Positions 18,634-31,009 of a stretch of DNA of 64,000 nucleotides are shown piece after piece (positions within the stretch are counted from its first letter, which is position 1; each line of letters begins with the position of its first letter). The DNA is taken from contig CM059573.1 in NCBI GenBank assembly GCA_030386875.1, forward strand, positions 34,265,891 through 34,329,890. Reading direction: 5' to 3'. A program made the position numbers and the translations under genes. The notes under the pieces were generated by a model. That model ran no database searches and was not told where the DNA came from. It was given only the letters and a program-made list of their open reading frames with translations. The DNA is from Morinoia aosen (lineage: Eukaryota > Arthropoda > Malacostraca > Amphipoda > Talitridae).

Positions 18634-21600
18634 ACGTCAAAAATTAACATGTATTGAGTAAACATGGTGGAAAATATGCTTCTGTTGGTACACTACCAAT
18701 TACAGGTGTTTAATTACTATGTACAGTTTGTCTTTTGCCATTTATCTTATTAAAAATATTATTCACTGATGTTTATCGCTATCAATTTCATGCACTGATT
18801 GACAGAATAAAGTTGATCTCATTGTTACAACCAGTAGTTTTGAAAGTATCCTTTCTGAAAGGCTTACAACTGTTGTGTAGTAAATATTTCCTACCAACTC
18901 TAACATTGATATGGACGAACTATTTCGCACAATAGGGAGCATCAATAGAATCTAGTATAAGTTCTCTAAACATGTCATCTTTGCTAGAGTAGAGCAAACT
19001 TTCGAAAATCTCCTTATTCAAGATAGAGTTGAAAATCACAGAGTTTTCTATGTAGTGTTCGAGGGAAGAGTATTTCTAAGAAATGAAAACCAAATATTTA
19101 GCATATTATCAAAAGCCATCGTTAGTCCTAACATGTATTTAAGATGCCATGGATGATACTTTATATGCTGATAGCATCATCATGACGTAAATAAAAATGG
19201 AACTTGTAAGTGCCCAAATCTTACTGATGATGCAAAAAACTTTCAAATAAGTCTGCAATATATTTTTTAAAATGACCACACATTTGGTATTGTGTTACAA
19301 CAACTATAGTGAGTAACGTTTGCAAAAAAATTTATAAAGCTTTGAATTTGTTATTATTTCTTTTTAACACTTATTTTGAAGCCTGTGTGTGATTAGTGTC
19401 TGGCGGCATAGGACTTGAATAGCGACTCGAAAGTATGCCACTCAGTTCCTTTCTGTCACCAAATTCTGTTCTGTGTTATTCTTAATTAAATCCAGTTGCC
19501 TGTAGCAAGTCTCGTCACTCATAATGTGATCGCTTAGCCGATTTGTGATTACCTAGCTAAAGCTAGGGGGGTCCATAGTTGTAAGTTGCTGGCGACCCTG
19601 GTGGAAACGTAACCCTAAACTTATTATATTACTGTGTTATTCTATTTAATTCAAGAACTTCCTCGAAAAAGCATGAACTAAAAATTAAGCGTCATTATTT
19701 ATAATATTGAAGGGCCACAAACTGCTGAATTGTAAAATTGGCAATGAACCGCGTTTTCTATATAGCCATCTTGTCAGAGTCCCGGATTTTTTTGGTAGTG
19801 ACGAGTTGAAATGAATTGCTCCATCAAGATTAAAAGACATTGTCGAATCTCAAATGTGCATTCGATGTGTGATTATTTTTATACAATCAAGTATATTTTT
19901 TTAAAGAATAATGTTCTCTAATGCTAACATGGGGAATTATTTTCTGATTTGCTGACAATTATTTTACTCACAAAGATCGAATCCTTTCTAAAAATACACT
20001 TTTAACAAGCCTTGCAGTTATATTTTTCTTTTAGATTTTATTTCGAGAGTAAGTTCTATAAAATATTGAAAAATGGGCAAAGGTCTATTCAGTGCAATGT
20101 TTATATAGCTTATTAACAACGAGAAGATCTATATTAAAAAAATTAATGAGAAGAACCTGAACCATTTTTCGAAACAAAAAATAGCAATTGGTTAAAACAA
20201 TGACAGGTTGAACTCAACAAAAATTGTATCCGCCAGAGTTCTGGCTATGGAAAATGCCGTGTTCATTTAGTCGGTCTCTAACAGTACAGATTTTAATATT
20301 AGAAACGTGGTACTTTTCTTGGAAAACCCAACTACCGTAATACGTTTTTCAGCATGCAGCATTCTGGTTATGACATGAGTCCGACAGAGAAATGATGACT
20401 TGCATTTGAATTATCCTGTTGAATATTATTATCCTTGTAATGCCTGCATCACACGAATGTAAAATTAATCCTCTCCGACCACAAACGCCTTCTCTGCGAT
20501 GTCAGATGACAGGGAGTTAGTTATCCACCTAACTCGACTGAAGGCTGCACACGGCCTGAACAGCACCTGGGTTGGTGTCAAACTTCAGCGCAGTCAACTT
20601 GCACGCGAAACTTGCAAACTTGACCACACTGAAGTCTCGGCTCGAAATTCTGCAGTTTGTTGGCCGACCTTAGAAGTTAGAGCCGAAGCATAAATTAAAC
20701 TGGACAGGCGAAGACCATGAGACCAGTTGGCCGTGGATTCTAACCGGCAATTTAACTCCATTCTCCTTCCTGCGCTAAATTTAGAAATTAGAATAGACCT
20801 CTTACTCCTTGAGGCTAATTAGGATAATTGTTAGAGAAGATTCTATCCAGACCAGTAAATGTGTCGCAAATTGTTCAACTGGCGTTCTCTGGCGACCAGC
20901 AGAAGCATTTTCACATGGTTGGACAGAAAATGAATATACACATCTGTCTGGTGTAAAATTTACGGAAAACAGGTCAACGGAAACTGCAATGGTCATGATA
21001 GTTGTAATAACTTTCTATGTCAGAGTTCGGCAGAAGTTTTTGGATAACATGATCGATCACGGTCCCCACATTTTCTTGTGAAGCAAGTTCCATCATTAAT
21101 ACATTACTACATTGAATATTGAACAAAAGTTCAACATTCATCTCAAATCAGAAGTTAATTGTAGAAAACCATTTTGAAAATAACTAACATTAACTGGATC
21201 ATGCCTTCATTTAGCTCAAATCAAATATTTATGGAAATTAAGTTTGTGACTGCTGGTCGGTCAGCATCATTATGAAAATTCCCTCATGGGCCATATGTGG
21301 CGTACGTTGCGGCCAAAGTGTTACAGGAGTTTGACTTATTTTTTCCAATTTTAATTCATCAACATCACGTACGGGTGCGAGCCATTACACAGAAAATTTG
21401 GCAATGCATACGCTTGAACGTTTGTACGAGTTCTTGGCAATAAGCCGCTAATACATTCAGTTACGAATTGTGCATTATTGTAATCTTACGACGCCAAACA
21501 CTCGAACCAGGCTGGTCATATACTTAACACAAACACCGGGAGGCAAAAGAAGCTTCAACAATCATTTATGAAAGAGCCCAGACTATTGGCGCCTTGCGAA

Positions 21601-22300
21601 ACGAATCATCAATCCTGGTTTAATACGTTTTTACTAACTGAATTCCTTATTTCTGTGGAGCACAATTTTAATCATTTGGTTAGCATTGCTCTAAGCTGTT
21701 TTTCAACACATTTGGAGATAAATATGTTTGAATATGTTCGTGCACTTCAAAATGTATTTTCGAAAACATTTCAAAATATTTTTTGAACGTTCTGAAGTGA
21801 TTTTCCCTTTTTTCTTTGAAGGGTTGTAACTCTGAAGCATGTTTTACCTTGAACGTAAACTGTATCGTTCGTGTACGGTGCTAACAATGTGTCGATGCAC
21901 ATTCCACTAGAATCTTACACATTGGCATACATCACGTGCAATGTAGGCCCTACGTGATTAACGAAAAATTCAAACTGGGGATACATATAAAAAACAATGC
22001 CGAAGACGAAAGTGTACCCTGATGGACGAAAAAAAACGGTAACAAAAGTCATTAGCGAAATAAATTTGTGACTGCTATGGAAAATGATATTTGTAGTAGA
22101 ATAAAAGGGGCCTCGAGGAACGCTGGCCCAATTCACAAGGCAGTTTTGTGTAGACTGGTCGAAGTATTCGTGCCAATGTCGCACAGACTCCACGTGCAAT
22201 CCCCCGCGCCTTCCGTTATTGCACCTAGGAAGAGTTAGAAATTTCCATGAAGTGAAAGTCAAATGAAATTTAATACTACAAAATTTAAAATCTCGCAAAA
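18634..22300. other. No recognisable gene in 3.7 kb
   Basis: AT-rich sequence with only short, featureless frames. The 20460-21080 portion is somewhat GC-richer, but I recognise no domain, RNA gene or ordered repeat. Confidence 0.5.
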
Positions 22301-22339
22301 ATCCGATCTCCACACACACAGTTCAAGCGATTTGATCTC

Positions 22340-22341
<2 letters not shown>

Positions 22342-22386
<45 letters not shown>
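22342..22386 (+). repeat. (CA)n microsatellite
   Basis: About 18 to 20 CA units, slightly imperfect at the end. It lies next to repeated gatctgatctccatacac motifs, at what seems to be the 3' tail of the minus-strand LINE. Confidence 0.95.
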
Positions 22387-22387
<1 letters not shown>

Positions 22388-22497
22388 GATTAACACCGAT
22401 CTGATCTCCATACATACACCTGGGATTCCTGGGATGTAGTTCGGGCCTGACAGGCCCGGGCCATGCTGATGCACCGCCCTCCAACGACGACTCGCCG

Positions 22498-24594
22498 CTA
22501 CATTTCCTCCCCTCGCAGCTGCGTCACTTGCTGCAGGAGGCTGTTGTCCACCGCAGGCTGGTAGTAGTGCGGACTCGGTGGCCGATTCCGGACCGACACC
22601 AAGAACTTATCCAATCTTGAGTTGAAGGTAGCCAGTTTCCCACGGGACTCCCTCAGTTCTATTGAAAGGCAGTTGAAGAGTCTTGGGCCAATGACCGAAA
22701 AAGATCTTTTATGGCGCGTCCTCACGCTGGGTAGGGCCCTGTTGTTCAACGGCAGAACGACACATAACCTCCCCAATCGGGGATGCTGTCTAATTCTCAA
22801 CGCCAGACTCGGGTCAACAAAGTTCGGTACCAGTCCCTCGAGCATCTTCCAGGTGTAAATTATCAAGTACTGCTCTCGTCGTCGCTGCAAGGAGAACAGT
22901 GATAACCTCTGGAGCTTCTTCCAATAATTAAACCGCTCCATTCCGACGATTTTCGACGTGAATGTTCTCTGGATTGCCTCCACTTTCTGGATCTCCCCCG
23001 TGGCAATCGGACTCCACAGCTGGTAACAGTATTCGGCCAGGGGCAAAATCAGTGCCCTATACAAGGTCATCATGGCCGCTGCTTCCCGGGCACGGAACGT
23101 CCGGAGGATCCATCCGAGTTGGCCTCGACACTTTTTTGAGACCGACTCTATGTCATTTGTGAAGCTTCCCCCGTCCTCTAAGATCACTCCCATATGCCTG
23201 ATCGGTGACCTCCTCTCCACAACCACCCACCAGCAGTTGTGTAGGGAAAGGTGCCATCTGGATGGTGACGGCAACGAAGGAGCTTGAATTTGCTCTCATT
23301 GAAACACATGTAGTTCACCTCGCCCATTCGTAGATTTTGTTTAGGTCCCGCTGCAGGGCCTCGTAGTCTTGCCTGCTGGTCATTTCATTGAAAACTCTTG
23401 TGTTATCCGCAAAGGATGAGGCACAGGAGTGGTGTAATCCGGCGTCTATATCGCTGACATGGACCAAGATCAGAAGTGGTCCAAGCACCGAGCCCTGGGG
23501 CACTCCACTTATCACTCACGACTGAGCTGACCGGCATCCGTCAACGGCCACAACTTGTTTTCAAGGAAGCACGTGATCCAACTCCACAAGTGGCCACCAA
23601 CGCTAGCAGCCCTCAACTTTCTTAGCAAAAACCCATGGTCTACCTTATCAAATGCCTAAGCAAAATCTAGGTATACAGCGTCCACTGTATGACCGCCACC
23701 GATGGCCTCCGTGATGTACCGTTGGTGTTCAAGCAACTGTGAGAGGCAGGACTAAACCCGTGCTCACTCTGGTCGAACAATTCGGCTTCCTCCCTATATC
23801 CCACCAGCCTCCTCACTACTATTTTCTCAAAGGTTTTTATAATGTGGGAGGTCAGTGTGATCGGCCTATAATTCAGGGGTAGGTGTTTCTCGCCACCTTT
23901 ATATATGGGGGGTTATAATTCCCAGCTTGAATTTGGAAGGTATGGACCTCGCACTCAGTGATGCCCTCCAGAGCAGGAACAAAGGCAGGCTGATGGAAAC
24001 TCTACAGTTGCGTAAGAGGACAACACTGTCTCGACCATGCGCCAACGAGTGTGAGATCTCGCCAATGCTTTCCTCAACGTCTCGCTCACTGAACTCGAAG
24101 TCCACCAGTTTGATCGGTGTTGCACTCGGCCACTCGTTCGGGCCCCAGCCGCCGTCATCTTCCCCAAACTTAGGCCGACTCAAAACTACCTCATACTGCG
24201 TGTGCATCATAGTGCATTTCTCTTCAGGGGTGCACACATTCCGTCCGTCTACTCGAAACGGTCCCACCGCCGACTTTGTGCGAAGTTTCCTCCTGGCGTA
24301 TGAGTAAAAGTACTTAGGGTTATTTCTTATGGCGGCTATAGCTCTATCCTCGCAGGATCTTGCCTCTTCCTCATGTGACGCCTCGAGCTGCCTCTCGATC
24401 TCAGCTACTCTCTCAAGGACACCATCCCTGGCGGTCCCTGAGCGCGCCAGCGTCCCAACTCTTTTAAGCAATTTTGAGCGCTTTCTCATTAATACCATCC
24501 GGTCCCTAGGTATTGGGTTTATTCCCCTAATTTTCCGTGCTGGGGCATATCTTGGGCAGACTTCGGACAAGGCAGCGAGGATCTCGTCGTACAT
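22498..24594 (-). pseudogene. LINE reverse transcriptase and C-terminal domain, several frames, catalytic box mutated
   Basis: The region copies LINE RNA into DNA at a nicked target. The pre-RT and RT start lie in a frame at 24594-23899, with an LLRNCR...IPSKFKLGIITP segment near 23930. Between about 23900 and 23515 the sequence is closed by frameshifts and stops. The next segment, 23515-23315, holds GVPQGSVLGPL (RT motif) followed by SFADNTRVF, where the second Asp of the usual FADD box is Asn. The last segment, 23274-22498, is the typical C-terminal region, with YRALILPLAEYCYQLWSP and GPRLFNCL. The D-to-N change in the metal-binding pair should abolish activity. Confidence 0.85.
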
Positions 24595-25515
24595 CTCATT
24601 GGGGTACGTCCAGCCAAGCGTGCATCCCTGTCAATGTCGCCCAGCGCTCCCGATAGGCCAGTCCAGTCTACGCGACCATTTATAAAATTGAGAGAGTCAA
24701 GCGACCCTCTCAGCGCTCCCCTGTTGCAGACCGTCTGCCGCTCCAGGCCAAGGTCACAATATAAGAGAATACCTCTGTGGTCGGACATAATAGTCTCCTC
24801 AACTTCAACCCGTCTGACAAACTCGTCGTCGTTTGTTAAAAACAGGTCTAAAACATTGTCTAGTCGGGTTGGGAGACGGACGTATTGCTCCAGAGCTAAA
24901 CTCTCCATAAAGTTCCATAGGTACTCGCTCTGCATTCTCAGCTCTCTCGTTCCCCCGCATGACCCGACTCCCAGCACATGGTTGGAAAGTTGAAGTCTCC
25001 CATAACAGCAATTGTTGGGAGTGGAGGTGGCAGAGATTCGAGCGCCGAGGATATGAGGCCAATTGCCTGCTCAAAATTTGCCTGTTGACAAGTTGGGGTT
25101 CGGTAAACAATCACCACCGCCAAGCCCAGGCCGGCCAGCCACAAAACCAGGTGCTCCACCACCGATTTGGTGCCGGCGGAGAGGACTGTAGCATGTCGAG
25201 ATATGTCGTTCCTGACATAGCATGAAACTCCCCCTTCTTTATTCCCGCCGTTCGATCTGCTCTAAACAGGCTGAAACCCTCATTTTGACTTCAGCGTCCA
25301 GGATTTCTGCGTTGAGGTGGGTCTCAAAGGCGCTTCTGACTGTAGGGCCTCAGACCTTGAATGTTCAAGAACAGGAACGCAGCGTTGTCCTCCCCCGTTA
25401 CCAGTGGACCTGGCAGCTGCAGGTTGCGGGCCAAGTCGCCTGCGGGGATCGTTCTATCCTCCAGCTCAGTAAGCCGGGACAACTGCTCTTCTATGGCGCT
25501 CACCTGCCGGCGCAA
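24519..25515 (-). pseudogene. LINE APE-type endonuclease, frameshifted
   Basis: This nuclease nicks target DNA for reverse transcription. Pieces in shifting frames, from upstream to downstream: an LFLNIQGLRP start near 25350 after a short coiled-coil-like stretch, an IVYRTPT and AVMGDFNFP block near 24990-25110 (metal-binding and catalytic region), and an LDLFLTND plus SDHRG block near 24780-24850 (C-terminal catalytic His). At least two frameshifts separate the pieces. Motif order matches the endonuclease domain of Jockey/CR1-like LINEs. Confidence 0.8.
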
Positions 25516-25937
25516 CCCTTATAGAGCCAGATATTCATAGATTCCCCGTCACTGGCACCGCGGCTGCGGTCACCTACTGCGCCAGCTGGTTCCGGCGGGT
25601 CAATGTCAGCATCCATCACATCAGGAGCGGAAGCGATGCGCCTCCAAGCCTGCTGCTCCTCACGTCGCTGTTCTCTATTTGTAGGCACGGGGGACGAACT
25701 CGAGGCTCCTGCTTCGATTGAGAGAGCCTCAGCACCCAGACTGGAGGGATGTAGGAACTTGCATTTTTTACGAGTGCACTCCTCCCTGCCTTCAGCTTTT
25801 CGGCACATAGCCGGGTGGTAGAATCTACAGTTCTCTCCCTTTCTGCAGCCCCCTCTCATTTTGCCACCAAATTTTAGAAACTTATCGCAGAGTTTCGGGT
25901 GCGCGAAGCGGCACTTCTCGCCCCCTCTGCCGTGCAT
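25500..25937 (-). pseudogene. LINE ORF1-like protein with tandem CCCH zinc fingers
   Basis: The frame from 25937 holds three CCCH-type units. The first is partial (EKCRFAHPKLC). The second has the order C-x13-C-x5-C-x3-H ending CRFYHP. The third is C-x8-C-x4-C-x3-H ending CKFLHP. The start of the first finger (VCKHF...) is present upstream in another frame near 25950, so a frameshift cuts it. The rest is Ser/Pro/Glu-rich and ends at TGA 25500-25502, overlapping the endonuclease frame, which begins at about 25515. CCCH fingers usually bind RNA, so an RNP role is inferred. ORF1 proteins of LINEs more often carry CCHC knuckles, RRM or PHD modules. Confidence 0.7.
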
Positions 25938-26086
25938 ACATTTTTATTGGGAAAGTGCTTACACACCTCCTTCTGCGCACGTACTTACGCAGGACCATCA
26001 ACCGACACCTCCTCAGGGTCTGTCCGCGCTTCCGTGCGCACACTCTCCTTGCCGGGTCACCAGGATCACTAGGATCATGGAGCTAG

Positions 26087-26629
26087 GATATATGGAGGGA
26101 GCATAGCCGATTCCAATCGGGTTCAAATTAGCTGCAAAAGTTGGGAGACTGGGGCTTTGGCAAGGCCCCACACGTGAGCCAACCACAGACGCTTGGCTGA
26201 AGTTGGCTCCTCCTCGCCTCCTCTACAACTCGTTCATTTGCCAAAGCAAGATTAGTACCGCTCCACAAATCGAAGGATGAGGTGCGCGTGCAAGTCGCTC
26301 TCTAATTTGTTATATTCAAGGGCCTGTAATCTTTACAGTTTTTAACTCTTAATGTATCTTTGCTAGTAATTTTGATATTATTAAGTGTCCTCGAGTGAGG
26401 AAACACAATTTATTATCTTTCGGAGTCTTAGAATCCCAAATTAATGATTACGATAAACTCAACAGCTGGAAGAGCAATCAGCGCGCATGTGCGCACCCTA
26501 GCGTAGTTTGTAGGTAACTGGCTTCCGTGCTGACGTCACACTTGCGAGACGGCTATTGGTTACCACAAACATGGGAGAAATCTCAAAAACTGGTTCTCTT
26601 CACAGACGGCTATGCTCCCTCCATATATT
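26087..26629. mobile_element. 543-bp segment bounded by a perfect 22-bp inverted repeat
   Basis: Positions 26087-26108 (atatatggagggag, then catagccg) are exactly the reverse complement of 26608-26629. Weaker similarity continues outwards (ggatc...tagg against ggatcctag). No duplication flanks it clearly. It lies within the LINE ORF1 area, so it may be a small MITE-like insert, but a promoter-containing host fragment cannot be excluded. Confidence 0.5.
26481..26560. promoter_or_regulatory. Promoter-like motif cluster: NRF1-like palindrome, CRE, inverted CCAAT
   Basis: Within 80 bp are gcgcgcatgtgcgc (26481-26494, NRF1-like), tgacgtca (26531-26538, a full CRE) and attgg (26555-26559, an inverted CCAAT box). 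The cluster sits inside the 543-bp inverted-repeat segment. No adjacent long ORF explains it. Function is inferred from motif co-occurrence only. Confidence 0.35.
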
Positions 26630-26784
26630 CTCCCTCCACGACTAGGATCCACCCCCGCATCACCAGCTGGTCGCCTAGGCGGTACAGCTGCAGCCACCAC
26701 TGCTGGGCGGCTAGCGTGCCCCTCCCGCGCAGCTAAGTCAATCTGCAGTCTATCCGCCGTCTCAGCGCTTAAGGCGGCGTTCAC
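26630..26784 (-). pseudogene. LINE ORF1 fragment, Ala/Arg/Pro-rich
   Basis: The minus-strand frame gives an ETADRLQIDLAAREG helix-like stretch followed by a Pro/Arg/Gly-rich segment. It runs into the 22-bp inverted repeat at 26629. On its upstream side it abuts the end of the 7.5-kb PIF-like insert, beyond which minus-strand PHD-like sequence continues. The assignment to LINE ORF1 comes from position and strand, not from a recognised domain. Confidence 0.35.
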
Positions 26785-27029
26785 ACCAGCGAGATAAGAA
26801 ACATGTCTGTATGTCGTAAGCGATAGGCGATAATTGTCTTGTGAGATACGACGCTCTCAGATCCGTTAAAAATAAGGAGAGACGACATGACTGGTTCACA
26901 CCAGTACGATGGCGACATCTGTCGTAAGATGCGTGTGTCAAGAGACAAAGCGTGCGTGTCTCTTCCTTCAGTGTCGTACGATATCGGCTGATTGAGTGAT
27001 TGATTATAAGAAAGTTACCACGACAAAGA

Positions 27030-27362
27030 TGTTCAAATAGAGGAAGTGTGAATGCACCACTTAGTATGGAGTTAAGGGAACGCGGAATCTATGCACAGGG
27101 TGCATAGAAACAATAAAACAATAGAAACATCTTACATAGAAACATAGAACTAAGAAAGAAGTTCATGAAACGATAAAAAAGTTGAAGAAGAAAGTAGTAC
27201 GTGCTGAAAAACAAGACCGCAGTGAACCGAAAAAAGGTGGTCTATAACAAACAAAAAACCTATTCTATTCGAACAAAATGGAGGCCTACCTAACTCTAAC
27301 TCCCTTACATTTTCCCCTGGGAAAGGTAATTCCCATAGATACAATAATTGAATCTCCATGAG
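27030..27362 (-). repeat. Rep-A dispersed repeat, copy 1 (minus orientation)
   Basis: It shares with copies 2-5 the blocks tagtatggagtta, gaaagaagttcatgaa, aaaaaggtggtc and cccctggga...attcccatagatacaat. A seven-base insertion interrupts the ggaag/gcacc junction relative to copy 5. The right end is more diverged. Confidence 0.8.
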
Positions 27363-27520
27363 AGAACGATTTGGCTAGAGCTTTTCATCACTCGATGAAG
27401 AACTCATGACAACTGAATAAATTTCTCCTGCTACACTTCGTTGCTAGCTCATGTCTTATCGCTTCAGTATGAACCTTACTTATCTTAAGGATAACCAGCA
27501 AATCCCACGGGGGGCGAACA

Positions 27521-27604
27521 CACACACAAACATACACGCTCACACAGAGACATTCACACATTTACACACAAGCACACACATATATACACGCACATTCACA
27601 TGTA
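27521..27604 (+). repeat. Degenerate CA-rich low-complexity tract
   Basis: Irregular cacaca, acacac and cacatt words. No gene is seen around it. Confidence 0.8.
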
Positions 27605-27613
27605 GGGCACACT

Positions 27614-27950
27614 TGTCAAATCACCACAAATCAGCAGAAACGCAATGAGATACACCATCGTCTGAAATGGCAAAATAGTTTATATATATATAAATATGCA
27701 ATGCTATTTACTTCAATTTCTATGTTTAACTTTCAAACACCACAAGCATTTCATTCACCAACAACAATACCATTGATCAATTGACGAAACTTAACAAATC
27801 ACCACAATTCAGAAGCAACCCACTTAGAGACACCATAGTCTCAAAAGACAAACCAATATATATATATATATATTTATACAACGTCTTTCACTCTAAACTC
27901 TATGTCGAACTTGAAAACACCACTAGAATTTCATTTAGCAAAATCAATAT
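27614..27950 (+). repeat. Two diverged tandem copies of an approximately 180-bp unit
   Basis: Both copies contain aaatcaccaca-a-tcag, gacaccat-gtct, a short (TA)n, ctatgt-gaactt-aaacaccac and atttcatt. The left copy starts near 27614 and the right near 27797. Confidence 0.65.
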
Positions 27951-27995
27951 CATTTTCATATATACTAACAGTAATATCAACCTAACCTGGCCACT

Positions 27996-28220
27996 AACAA
28001 ACTGGTGCGAAATGATTTCTCTAAACCATTCACATGAATAACACAGCCTAACCAAAACGATGGTACCCTCATTCATAGTATTACACTGACTAAACGTATG
28101 TGTTACAACCAACAAACTGGTGAAAAATCATTTCTCCAAACCATTCCCATGGTTATCACAGCCTAACCAAAACCATGGCACCCTCATTCATAGTATTACA
28201 CTGACTATACGTATGTGTTA
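27996..28220 (+). repeat. Tandem duplication, 110-bp copies at 27996 and 28111
   Basis: Copies 27996-28105 and 28111-28220 both run from aacaaactgg to cgtatgtgtta and share cacagcctaaccaaaac and accctcattcatagtattac. They differ at roughly a dozen positions. Confidence 0.92.
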
Positions 28221-28264
28221 AAACTCATCAAATCTTTGAATCAGTTTTCGTGTCACACTCTATC

Positions 28265-28420
28265 TAAAGTAATATAACGTACTCTAAGCCAACCTAACTC
28301 AAGGCAAAGTCACCTAACCTCATCTAACGAAACATAGTCTAAACTCACCTAAGCTAACCTAATTTAACGTAACCTACTTTCCCATAACTGAAATTAACCT
28401 ATCTTGCTCTAAATATGACT
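28265..28420 (+). repeat. Degenerate CCTAA-rich tract
   Basis: Repeated words cctaac, ccaacctaactc, cacctaacctcatctaac and gctaacctaattt. It resembles diverged arthropod telomere-type (CCTAA)n, but it is too irregular to call telomeric. Confidence 0.6.
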
Positions 28421-30547
28421 TGAATTAACTTACTCGACATACTTCCAACTCACCTACATACAACTAAACTTTACTAATTCAGGGTGCCCTGTCCTGTTCT
28501 ATAGTTCAAGTATCGGTCCCACCTTTTTAATGTTATTTATTTCTTACGCCTTTGATCTTATTCCTCACGAATTCCAAACCTCTATGTACGCTAACACATC
28601 CTTCCATCCAACTATAACTAATAACCTCTCAATATCCTAATGGTCTCAACACGAAAATGCGTTCCAAAACTATTCCGCCAGCAGAGACATTCAAGTTGCT
28701 ATACTTTCCCGTTAAATTATGGATTGAGGTCTGGTTGAACATGTTTAAAATTTTAGCCCACGAAACGTTGTCGCGAAACATTTATAACGTTTCGGTTTAT
28801 TCATAGGTTTGCATCACTAAACTTTCCCTCTGTTTCGAATTTGACAAGTGCACTTCGTTCTATTCAACAATTCATTACATATCCAACCTACATACTGACC
28901 AAAAATGTGTTGTCACGAAGAAATGACGTCACAACGATGCCAATTGGGAAACATTAGATAACATCTTTATTTAGCAGTAAGCTTTTCAATATTCAATTCT
29001 AAATCTTTACGGTCGAAAAACCGTAATAAACAGTTATAATCAACAAAAAACTTACCATCAAAACACTTAGGCAAGCGGAACTTAATCATACAAGTGTCTT
29101 AATTAACTGTGCATCACAAATCGTTCAACGAATATACAACGCGCTATCGCGCTAAGTTGAACGCCGAAGAAATAAACTCTCCATTTTGGGAACGCTCTGC
29201 GAGTTCTGAAGCTCTCGCCAAGCGCAAGCGTTTTTGTGTTGAAGTCAGTAAATACAAAGAAAGAAAGCATTCACATCAAATCTCTTGGAAACTTTCAACA
29301 ATATTTGAGCATTTGGCATTCATCTACAATTTTGAGTGCACTTACAACTTACATTCAACTAAAAACTGTCTAAAGCATCATTGACATGAAATTCATTTCG
29401 TCATATCACAAATAAAACTTTGCAATTCCACATTCATTACGACAACATCATATCCGAACACATTTCTGACATTTCTCAAACAAACGTGTCTGTCAACACC
29501 TGCGGCTATAGCTTAGAATCACTGATATTTCCTAATAGACATTATTTTCGCCACAACAATCAGTTATTTCACGAATGTGGACAATTTTAACCTCTTCCTA
29601 TTCTTCTATTTCTATTATGGATCGATACAGAGACCTTCAATTAGGCTGAGTGGAATTTATAAATTATTAATGCAAATATATCAGTTATACCATTTCAAAT
29701 TCCATAAAAACATCATTCAAACATACAAAACCTGCACAAGATTTGGTTGTCTTCGGGGACACATATTCACCAAATAATAATCATCAGTTAGAACCTCGTA
29801 ATGTTGTCTATACTCACTCAAATGATGACTTCCTGAAACTCACACATGCAATGTGAGCGATTTTGAGGCATTCAAACAACGAGTTCTTATTATTATTATT
29901 GGAGATCATTTCTTCGTGAACACTTGACAGGTTCTTGGTCGTTAAGATCCAGCAATTTTACATCCCAACCATAAAAATTTATGAGAAAAATATTCACCCA
30001 AACTATACCCTTCCTAGAAAATGCCTCGTTCAATCATAGCATATGTCGACAGGAACCATTTTCGTGTAGTTTGAATCAATATAACGAAAGATTCGTTCCT
30101 CAATGAGCTTCATTAATTTAGAAAATAAGAAGTGAAATTCTTGGACTAAGAGCTCTTTCAATTTCAATTTTCTAACGTGAAAAGCAAGTTTCAAACACAA
30201 CACAAATAAGCACAAATAGCTGTGCCGAACGAAAAATATTTAGCCCCTACATCTGTATAGAGATGACTAATTTCAAGTGTATTACCTTTGAATTATAGTG
30301 TTGCGATACGAGAAGAGGGTGGGTTTAGGACCCCCTTCCCAGACGCTGAGGGACTCTCAACCCCCGCAAATTTTAAAGTATCGTCCTTCATGCTTGCGTA
30401 CACCTGCATACCAGACATGGAGAATAAAAGAATTTGAAGATTTACATGAATTTATTTTAGGTAACACGTGGATAAAGTACACAAGGCATTGGAACGAAAT
30501 GATTTGAAAGGGCAAAATTGCGTTAAAAGAAAGGCACACACATATCT
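28421..30547. other. No recognisable gene
   Basis: AT-rich. A 91-codon plus-strand frame at 29109-29384 is basic and His-rich but matches nothing I know. Confidence 0.5.
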
Positions 30548-30613
30548 ACCGTCATAAGACTTTAAACACGACATGATATAACCGTCATAAGACTTTAAAC
30601 ACGACATGATATA
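30548..30613 (+). repeat. Perfect 33-bp tandem duplication
   Basis: The unit accgtcataagactttaaac plus acgacatgatata occurs at 30548-30580 and 30581-30613 without differences, so it is recent. Confidence 0.97.
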
Positions 30614-31009
30614 AATGTGATGCTTACCGAGAATTCAAGTTGCCAATACTCCATCGCTGACGACAATTTACGCATCCACAAAATTGCAGGTTCCACAAGC
30701 AACACAAAGCACAATCTTTGCGAGAATAATGTATCACGATTTAACCTGGACTTGTGACAAGGGGTAGAATTATATGAAGCGCCGCACCATTCACAACGTG
30801 AATTCGATCCTCGACCAAATAAACACAGGTAACCGATTTCCTATAATTTAGATGATTTGCGCGATACTTTGACAAGCACTTTTCTGGGTGCTGTTCTACA
30901 TTTGAAATTGAAATTCTATCACCACCTTAAAGAGCTCTCACAATCATAAAACACTCGCCCTTTTAATAATAAGTGATTCACTGATAGATATTCACTGCCG
31001 ATGTGCTAT

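Larger units (their letters stand above)
22387..26100 (-). mobile_element. Non-LTR retrotransposon (LINE) with CCCH-finger ORF1, APE endonuclease and RT, inactive
   Basis: Read on the minus strand from about 26100 to 22387: CCCH-finger ORF1, APE-type endonuclease, reverse transcriptase and a C-terminal domain ending TAG/TGA near 22498. A short 3' UTR passes into gatct/CA microsatellite sequence. Order and motifs fit the Jockey/CR1-like APE LINEs; the exact clade is not decided. The ORFs carry several frameshifts and the RT box is mutated. Additional minus-strand ORF1 pieces lie upstream at 26630-26784 and 34233-34439. Confidence 0.85.

Noticed and set aside
22498..25524. Plus-strand ORFs opposite the LINE
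   Set aside because: They are shadows of the minus-strand LINE coding sequence; all recognised motifs lie on the minus strand.
26773..27058. A 287-bp PIF MITE ending at tgtgaatgcacc
   Set aside because: That apparent right end lies inside a Rep-A copy (the ggaag/gcacc junction), so the tgtgaa match looks accidental.
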